NCBI GenBank assembly: GCA_030149295.1
Contig: JASBRV010000011.1
Location: 1 to 64,000 of the forward strand
DNA length: 64,000 nt
Direction: 5' to 3'
From: Bacteriovoracales bacterium
Lineage (GTDB): Bacteria; Bdellovibrionota; Bacteriovoracia; Bacteriovoracales; Bacteriovoracaceae
Shown: positions 58,325 through 64,000 of the stretch, one piece after another
How positions within the stretch are numbered: the first letter of the stretch is position 1
Layout of the letters: each line of letters opens with the position of its first letter
The notes under the pieces: generated by a model
The model's input: only the letters and a program-made list of their open reading frames with translations
What the model was told of the DNA's origin: nothing
The model's database searches: none
Made by a program: the position numbers and the translations under genes

Positions 58325-60100
58325 TTAAAGCCTTAGAAACCTCAACTTCTCAATGTCACTAGAAATCAAACCTTGATTGCGCTTTATCATATAACGATCT
58401 CTGAGATGGCGCAGAGCGAAGAGTCCGTAATTTATATAGACAGGTACTTCCACCATGCCCTCAACTTCACCTTTGAAAAAGTTTCCATCATAGCTCACGA
58501 GCTGACCAAGAATTTCATCAATAATGAGCTGGTCTATTTCCTTTTTAAGGGGCACCACCGGATAGCTTGAAAGTAGAGTTTCCATTTGCTCGCCAATCAT
58601 CTTCTTAAAAGGCAGACGGATTCGTTCTTCTCTTTGCTTTGCCGTTTGCTCATCACTTATTCTTTCAATACTACTCCACTGCTCTCTCGCCCACTTAAGA
58701 AACTTCTTAGAAAACTTAAGATTCATCTTAGTTCTTAACTTTCCAAGAATATTATTAACCCGATCAAACTCTCCTTGATTAATATCAAGCTCAACGGAGA
58801 ATTTCGGTCTCAGATTCTTAAAGAAGAGACGAGTTGGTGCGGGCTCAATTTGAAGTGCTTCTTCATAGGCCAGGGCCTTTTTATAATTGTCATTTTGCCC
58901 TTCAGCCCAAAAATCCCAGGTCTGATCTACACTTGATCGCGTCTGGCTTAAGAGGTCAGAAAACTTAGGCGCAAGAATCATCAGATCAGGCACTCCAGAC
59001 TCTAAGGCCACAAGCTGACTGACAAGAAATTGATCTTCATCCATCGTGCGGCTTTTAATTATCTTTGCAATTTGCGGTACCTGATTTTTAAAGAGATAGT
59101 CGGCGTCCCTAAGCTCAGTACACCAAAGATTTTTAAAATCTCCAAGGACCCCTGTTGAGCCCAGCGCTTTAGGAATATAACGATTAAAATCCTTTTCAGA
59201 GCTTTTGCGGCAAATGAGATTCTTGCAGACAATGCGAGTGGTGTCCTCACTCTCTAAACCAGGACGACTCTTCTCTTCAATCCATGTCAAGGACTGACCA
59301 GAGAGTTCTCTTAACACCATAGCGGCAACGACGGGACTCCTTAAAAGAGGAACTAAGAGGCGATAGTTATCTGTATCATTACCCCAAGAACAAGAGGACT
59401 TGAAAAGCTCTATAGTATAAGCAAATTCACTTTCGCGGGCATTTCGTCGTGTTTCTTGTAGACCTAATTTTTCAGGAAAATAGAGGTTCTCTTTGATGCT
59501 TGGAAGATTCACACGATCGGCGCGATCATATCGTCTCATCATGTTGATTTTTAAATTTCTAAGACTAATCGTCGTTAAATTTTGGCTACAGTAATTACCG
59601 ACGAGATTGTCCACAAGGTTCTTATAGTCATCCTTCTCCCACTCAAAGTATTTAGCGTATACAGGTAAGAAGTAAGAAGTGAGATCCAAAATTTTATACT
59701 GAAGAGTAGCGATAAAAGTCCTCTTGGCCTGCTGCTTTTCACTTGGAATCGGATAACGAAGAGCTCTCTTTTCAAGGGCACATTGATTCCTAAGATTGTA
59801 ACCCTCTTCAATGATGCCCCGATAGAGACCAAGCTTAATACGGTCTTTTAAAAGCTTTCGCGGGGACTCTATCTTAGATTCATCAAGGCCAAGTGGATAT
59901 TTAAGGATATCTTGTCGGCTCATTTGTTGGTCATATCGCTCAAAAAGGGTGTCGATTGGAGAAGAGAGGTCCTCAGATTTTTCACTCACGTAATCACCGA
60001 GAAGAACATTCTCTAAGGGCATTAGGCCATAGGAGTATGGGGACATTACCAACACTATAACCGAGTAAAAAAGTTTCAACCGAATCATTTTTCCTATCAT
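58325..60100 (-). CDS. Large exported helical protein, unknown family
   Basis: 591 residues from the ATG at 60100, placed 6 nt after AAAAGG. A signal peptide follows (LKLFYSVIVLVMSPYSYG), with cleavage near residue 24. The mature part is long and helical, with Cys clusters near the middle (RIVCKNLICRKSS, LWCTELRD) and many Arg/Lys. No recognised domain or repeat. It is divergent from the repeat-containing secreted protein at 60156 (55-base gap); both are large, periplasmic and unassigned, so they may act in one envelope process. Confidence 0.65.
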   Translation of the reverse strand: MIGKMIRLKLFYSVIVLVMSPYSYGLMPLENVLLGDYVSEKSEDLSSPIDTLFERYDQQMSRQDILKYPLGLDESKIESPRKLLKDRIKLGLYRGIIEEGYNLRNQCALEKRALRYPIPSEKQQAKRTFIATLQYKILDLTSYFLPVYAKYFEWEKDDYKNLVDNLVGNYCSQNLTTISLRNLKINMMRRYDRADRVNLPSIKENLYFPEKLGLQETRRNARESEFAYTIELFKSSCSWGNDTDNYRLLVPLLRSPVVAAMVLRELSGQSLTWIEEKSRPGLESEDTTRIVCKNLICRKSSEKDFNRYIPKALGSTGVLGDFKNLWCTELRDADYLFKNQVPQIAKIIKSRTMDEDQFLVSQLVALESGVPDLMILAPKFSDLLSQTRSSVDQTWDFWAEGQNDNYKKALAYEEALQIEPAPTRLFFKNLRPKFSVELDINQGEFDRVNNILGKLRTKMNLKFSKKFLKWAREQWSSIERISDEQTAKQREERIRLPFKKMIGEQMETLLSSYPVVPLKKEIDQLIIDEILGQLVSYDGNFFKGEVEGMVEVPVYINYGLFALRHLRDRYMIKRNQGLISSDIEKLRFLRL

Positions 60101-60155
60101 CACTTACCTTTTAAGTCTTATCAATTTATCGGCACCCTCATCCGACGAGACAACT

Positions 60156-61583
60156 ATGAGAGATATGATTGGTGTTTTAGGAAAATTTTTCTTCCCTTTG
60201 TACTTCCTAGGAGTACAGGCTGTGGCTGCGCCCAATCAAAGCACTTCAAGCTCTCCTATGACGGCCCTGCAATTTAATAAAGACTGGTCTTTCTATAATG
60301 ATCAGGAAATCGAAGCCTACAACCTCAAGCGCAAGCTAGATGAGAAGAAATCGGTGATCTTTGCCCTTCAGCAGGCAAAGAAATCCATCATCAATGGTGA
60401 TATCAATCTTGCTAAATTCTTCCTCTCAAAAGTAAACGAGAAAAAAACAGAATTGGGTCTCATTAAATACCGCTACCTTGCGGTCATTGCCTTTATCGAG
60501 GGTCGCTATCAAGAGTCCCTTGATCTTGTCAGTGCCACAGAATTTAACCGCGTTCAAAATTATCGAGAAATTTGTCTACTAAGAGTGATCAATCTTATCG
60601 CTCTAGACGATGTCAGATCTTTACAAAAAGAAGTGGGCTCATGTCAGAACCTCACCATCGATTATGCCAACTCCAACCAATTCTGGTTAACCCAGATGAC
60701 AAAAATTAAAGAGAAAGACCAAGACCTTCTAAAAGGTAATTTGATTGAGAGTTTTAGAAATGCTTATGGCGACTCTGACTTTACTGAGACATGGATGAAA
60801 ATGGCCCTTTATCTCAACAAAGAGAGAATCATTTTAAAATATATTGGCTCTTTACCGCCAGAGGCCTATCGCTCAAAGAAAATTAGGGAACTTATTGGTT
60901 TTGCCTATTATAGGAGTGGAAATATTAAGAGGGCCCTCGATTTTATTGAAGATATTGAAAGCCCCAATTCAGACAATATTCGCGGTAATGTTAACCTTCT
61001 TGAAAAGAAGTATGAGCTCGCCTTTGGCCACTTCAAGTTGGCCCTGGCAAAGAAAGAAAATTCTGAGAATGCCCTTAAACGCTCCATCCCCCTGTCCTAC
61101 ATTCTAGGACTTTGGGACGAGGGCCTTGACATGCTCAAGAGAGTCGTTGAACTCAATTCCAATGACCGTAAGAAACTCATTCTTGAGACTCTCTTCTTTT
61201 TAAGAAAGGAAGACTTTAAGACGGCCAAAGAAAATATCCTCTACCTTGAAAAACTCTACCAAGGGGATATTCCAAGAGACCTCAACCAGATGAATAGCTA
61301 CGTGGCCTTAAGAAATGCAGATAATAAAACCCTTGAAAAGGCTGCAAGTCGCGCTTGTCGTTTCTATGACGGTCTCAATTGCTGGCTCTACTTACAAGTT
61401 CTTCAGTGGGAAAATATTGGTCTCACCCTAAAAAGAGACGAACCCACCCTCGTCGTTGAAGATTTCGACCTTAGAAAGTTAAAAGAGAGGGCCACAATCA
61501 CTCCCCTGAGAGAGAGTGTCACCGTCGATCAGCGTGATATTGAAGAACTCGACAACCAACAAGTCACAGTAGACCCCAAATAA
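60156..61583 (+). CDS. Exported TPR-like repeat protein
   Basis: 475 residues with a signal peptide (MRDMIGVLGKFFFPLYFLGVQAVAA). The body is a run of helix pairs with TPR-like spacing (SVIFALQQAKKSIINGDINL, KYRYLAVIAFIEGRYQESLD, IRELIGFAYYRSGNIKRALD, NVNLLEKKYELAFGHFKLAL), about 70-400. Such repeats usually hold protein partners together in the periplasm. The acidic tail (about 430-475) may be flexible. No clear ribosome site. The stop abuts the convergent SpoVR gene. Confidence 0.75.
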   Translation: MRDMIGVLGKFFFPLYFLGVQAVAAPNQSTSSSPMTALQFNKDWSFYNDQEIEAYNLKRKLDEKKSVIFALQQAKKSIINGDINLAKFFLSKVNEKKTELGLIKYRYLAVIAFIEGRYQESLDLVSATEFNRVQNYREICLLRVINLIALDDVRSLQKEVGSCQNLTIDYANSNQFWLTQMTKIKEKDQDLLKGNLIESFRNAYGDSDFTETWMKMALYLNKERIILKYIGSLPPEAYRSKKIRELIGFAYYRSGNIKRALDFIEDIESPNSDNIRGNVNLLEKKYELAFGHFKLALAKKENSENALKRSIPLSYILGLWDEGLDMLKRVVELNSNDRKKLILETLFFLRKEDFKTAKENILYLEKLYQGDIPRDLNQMNSYVALRNADNKTLEKAASRACRFYDGLNCWLYLQVLQWENIGLTLKRDEPTLVVEDFDLRKLKERATITPLRESVTVDQRDIEELDNQQVTVDPK

Positions 61584-63104
61584 CTACTTAAGGGGTCTAA
61601 ACTCTTTTCCATCGTGAACAAAAGTCACTTCCTTACCCTCTTGAATGGTCGTTAGATTCACCGGGCGACTCCATATCGCCTGAATATTGCGAAGAGTGTC
61701 TGAAGCATAACCCATATCTAAATCCACACCTTGGTGACGATGAATGAGATGCAGTTCTCCACGATTAGCAAAATTACCTGATTCAATTTCAATTACAGGT
61801 TGACCAAAGTTAGTAAGGCTCATCAAAAGCTTCGCTTTAATGGCCTCAAAGTCGCGTCTGTCTATTTCAAAGCGCGCGGTCCTCGGGTTGTACTTATAAG
61901 TAAACATTTGCATGCGTTCACAAAACTCACGAGTGAAGAATTCATCAATGAAAGTCACATCATTATGAGACTTTCTCACTTCAAAGATCTTCTCTCGTCC
62001 TTGACGTGTTGGTCGATTCCAATTCTCACGTTCATGCATATCAGTGCACTCGTTATACTCTTTTCCAAAACGTCCCGTATCCCAGCGGTACTCGATATCC
62101 CTCATCATCTCAATGCCGATCTTATAAGGATTGATTTGCTTTCGGCTCATCGCCATCACCCCAGCATGCTTATCAGAGAAATCGATAATCTCGCTGGATT
62201 TAAGAGCGTTCTTGGTCATAATCGTTGAGTGCCAATAGGAAGCCCAGCCCTCGTTCATAATCTTCGTCATTCTCTGAGGTAAGAAGTAATAAGCTTCCTC
62301 CCTAAGAATCGCTAAAATATCGGCTTGCCACTCTTTTAAGGGCGCATGCTCCACAAGATACATCATGATATCGCGGGGAGAGATATAAGTCGGCTTAGGA
62401 CGATAACTACTAGGCTGTTCATCGAGACCTTCAGGTCGCTCGGGACCTTCACTCTCTGGATTGAAAAGCTTTGAGCGCATAAAACTCTTAAGGTGAGTTG
62501 AGCGGTCGTCGTCGTCATCATCGTGAAAGAATTCATTATGGTAAGCGCTCTCTTTACTTGAACGCGAGCGCTGAACCTCAGGCGTTTCAAAGAGAACATT
62601 GATATCGAGAAGATTCTCAAGAGAGAGGACGCGATCAATAAACTCCTCTACTTTATCCTGGCCATAGCGCTCCATATAGCGGCGAACTTTCGTTCCATGA
62701 TTGGCCATCACATCCATCATTCTTCTATCAGTAGACTTGAACCAGAGATTATTCTTAAAGAAATCAGCGTGACCATAGACGTGGGCCATAACAATTTTTT
62801 GGTCAACAATATGATTAGCCTTAAGAAGGTAGGCGTAACAAGGATCGGTATTGATGACCATCTCGTAAATTTTTGAAAGCCCATAAGCATAAGACTTAGA
62901 GAGTTGATCATACTCCATCCCAAAGCGCCAATGAGGATAGCGACTAGGAAAGCCGCCCTGGGCAGCAAGGATATTAATCGTATCGTAATCACAGACTTCA
63001 AAAACAACGGGATAGAAATCAAGACCATAATCCAGAGCGTACTGATGGATTTCATCTTTTAATTTGAGAAGTTCCCCCGTGATGGGTTGTGTTCTTGTGG
63101 TCAT
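61584..63104 (-). CDS. SpoVR-family protein
   Basis: 506 residues of the SpoVR/YcgB family, full length. Family marks are [44 protein letters not shown] and a C-terminal [13 protein letters not shown]. An Asp-rich insertion near 190-205 is a local addition. The function is unsettled; in Bacillus it affects the spore cortex, and in Gram-negatives it is co-transcribed with YeaH and PrkA in stationary phase. The start overlaps the DUF444 stop by 4 bases (ATGA), so the pair is translationally coupled. Confidence 0.93.
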   Translation of the reverse strand: MTTRTQPITGELLKLKDEIHQYALDYGLDFYPVVFEVCDYDTINILAAQGGFPSRYPHWRFGMEYDQLSKSYAYGLSKIYEMVINTDPCYAYLLKANHIVDQKIVMAHVYGHADFFKNNLWFKSTDRRMMDVMANHGTKVRRYMERYGQDKVEEFIDRVLSLENLLDINVLFETPEVQRSRSSKESAYHNEFFHDDDDDDRSTHLKSFMRSKLFNPESEGPERPEGLDEQPSSYRPKPTYISPRDIMMYLVEHAPLKEWQADILAILREEAYYFLPQRMTKIMNEGWASYWHSTIMTKNALKSSEIIDFSDKHAGVMAMSRKQINPYKIGIEMMRDIEYRWDTGRFGKEYNECTDMHERENWNRPTRQGREKIFEVRKSHNDVTFIDEFFTREFCERMQMFTYKYNPRTARFEIDRRDFEAIKAKLLMSLTNFGQPVIEIESGNFANRGELHLIHRHQGVDLDMGYASDTLRNIQAIWSRPVNLTTIQEGKEVTFVHDGKEFRPLK

Positions 63105-64000
63105 TTACCCTTCCCTAGAAAATCTTTGATTGAATCAAGAATGGCCTCTTTATTCTTAATTTTTGAAAGAATAACCTTTTCATGATCTTCCTTGTAGGCG
63201 CCCACAAGGTCTTTATAAAATTGGCCACTTCCATAACGACTTTCAACCTGTCCGTAACAAAAAACGTTAGAGGAAGGAAGAATGTCATTATTAAGAATAT
63301 CTAAGCAAAGTTTCGTATCATCGGTAGACCAATTATCCCCATCACTAAAATGAAAGGGATAGATATTCCACTCACTTGGATTGTAGTCAGCCTCGATGAT
63401 TTCACGGCACAACTTAAAGGCAGAGGAAATAAGTGTTCCGCCACTTTCTCTTGTTCTAAAGAAGGTGGTCTCATCAACTTCCTTTGCCGTGGCATCGTGA
63501 ATAATATAGCGAATATCAATATCTTTATACTGAGACTTTAACCACAAATTGATCCAAAAGGACTCTGTTCTGACAATTTCCTTTTGTTCGTCCCCCATTG
63601 AGCCCGAAACGTCCATCATGTAAATGACAACGGCTGAGTTTTCAAACTCCACTTTCTGAGTTGACGAGCGAAAACGCATATCGGATTTAATGGGAATAAT
63701 GATTGGATTTTCAGGGTCGTAGGTGCCCATGGCCACCTGTCTCTTAAGGGCTTCTTTATAAGAGCGCTTAAAATGCTTGAGAGAATCAGGTCCTGAGGTA
63801 CCAATGGAAGAATACTTATCAGTGGTTGATTGCATCGTCTTCTTGCCCTTAGGCTCAATATTAGGAAGACTCAGTTCTTCTCCAAGGATACTGGCAAGCT
63901 CATCGAGGCTGAGCTCTACTTCAAGCTCTTTATTACCCTCACCTTCGCCAGCTTCCCCTTCGCCTGGTTGTCCCTCGCCCTCTTGGCCATCAACAGGATC
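63101..64000 (-). CDS. DUF444/YeaH family protein, N-terminus outside the window
   Basis: The frame is open from 63101 to the window edge, 299 visible residues; a Met at 63835 is internal. The edge part is Gly/Glu-rich ([19 protein letters not shown]), then [16 protein letters not shown], then the VWA-like domain: [18 protein letters not shown] with the metal-site D-x-S-x-[15 protein letters not shown] and [15 protein letters not shown]. coli YeaH has 427 residues. A PrkA kinase gene would be expected further upstream, beyond the window. The stop overlaps the spoVR start by 4 bases. Confidence 0.9.
   Translation of the reverse strand, partial: DPVDGQEGEGQPGEGEAGEGEGNKELEVELSLDELASILGEELSLPNIEPKGKKTMQSTTDKYSSIGTSGPDSLKHFKRSYKEALKRQVAMGTYDPENPIIIPIKSDMRFRSSTQKVEFENSAVVIYMMDVSGSMGDEQKEIVRTESFWINLWLKSQYKDIDIRYIIHDATAKEVDETTFFRTRESGGTLISSAFKLCREIIEADYNPSEWNIYPFHFSDGDNWSTDDTKLCLDILNNDILPSSNVFCYGQVESRYGSGQFYKDLVGAYKEDHEKVILSKIKNKEAILDSIKDFLGKGK

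Noticed and set aside
1-64000. CRISPR array, prophage, IS element or integrase
   Set aside because: No regularly spaced repeats, no transposase or integrase motifs and no terminal inverted repeats with target duplications were seen.

Overview
The window looks like chromosomal sequence of a Gram-negative bacterium of the Bdellovibrionota, most likely the Bacteriovoracia (Bacteriovorax, Peredibacter, Halobacteriovorax and relatives). This is an inference. It rests on moderate-low GC by eye, dense short intergenic gaps, a very high share of exported or lipid-anchored proteins of unknown function, several secreted peptidases and murein enzymes, a DUF4360 pair, an HTH protein resembling the TIGR02147 type, a DUF444/SpoVR pair, and an EF-G with a mitochondrial/spirochaete-like switch region. 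No tRNA, rRNA, CRISPR array, insertion sequence, integrase or phage gene was seen.

Layout. 1-2.4 kb: edge of an unknown gene, a 620-base gap without genes, a Pmp3/YqaE membrane peptide, a nitroreductase and a DUF4332 protein. 2.5-9.3 kb: App1-type phosphatase, a four-cysteine miniprotein, DUF4920 and PepSY-type proteins, mnmA plus a catalytically dead MnmA paralogue, a pseudo-ABC ATPase and an orphan cytosine-5 DNA methyltransferase. 9.3-14.1 kb: a PAS histidine kinase and a heterodimeric ABC exporter. 14.2-26.9 kb: mostly exported proteins, with a trypsin-like lipoprotein, a class C beta-lactamase-fold hydrolase, a C25 (gingipain-type) peptidase, PhnD, two divergent DUF4360 proteins and a second trypsin-like protease. 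27.1-32 kb: phnC-phnE, then a possible periplasmic redox operon (YHS, dihaem cytochrome, YceI, haem-motif beta-barrel). 32-39.8 kb: Ppx/GppA, MarC, large unknown proteins, an HTH protein, a tRNA nucleotidyltransferase-family protein and a LysR regulator. 40-45.8 kb: a murein cluster (L,D-transpeptidase, PBP4-like DacB, lytic transglycosylase-like protein). 47.1-49.3 kb: a solitary fusA. 50.2-51.6 kb: a membrane-spanning Xre protein, followed by a possible small structured RNA. 53.1-58.3 kb: rpoH, rpsO, pnp, dut, a PHA-granule-type protein and a ferredoxin, all on the minus strand. 61.6-64 kb: SpoVR and a DUF444/YeaH protein cut by the window edge.

The most striking non-gene pattern is two modes of translation start. 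Most genes have a strong GGAGG-like ribosome site. At least eight have none, but carry a TATAAT-like box, often extended (TGnTAtaaT), 6-9 bases before the ATG. That is the arrangement expected for leaderless mRNAs, and the set includes mnmA, rpoH, marC, an exporter subunit and several exported proteins. Other leads are a pair of CCACGTGG palindromes exactly 30 bp apart between the DUF4360 genes, and the catalytically degenerate paralogues next to mnmA.
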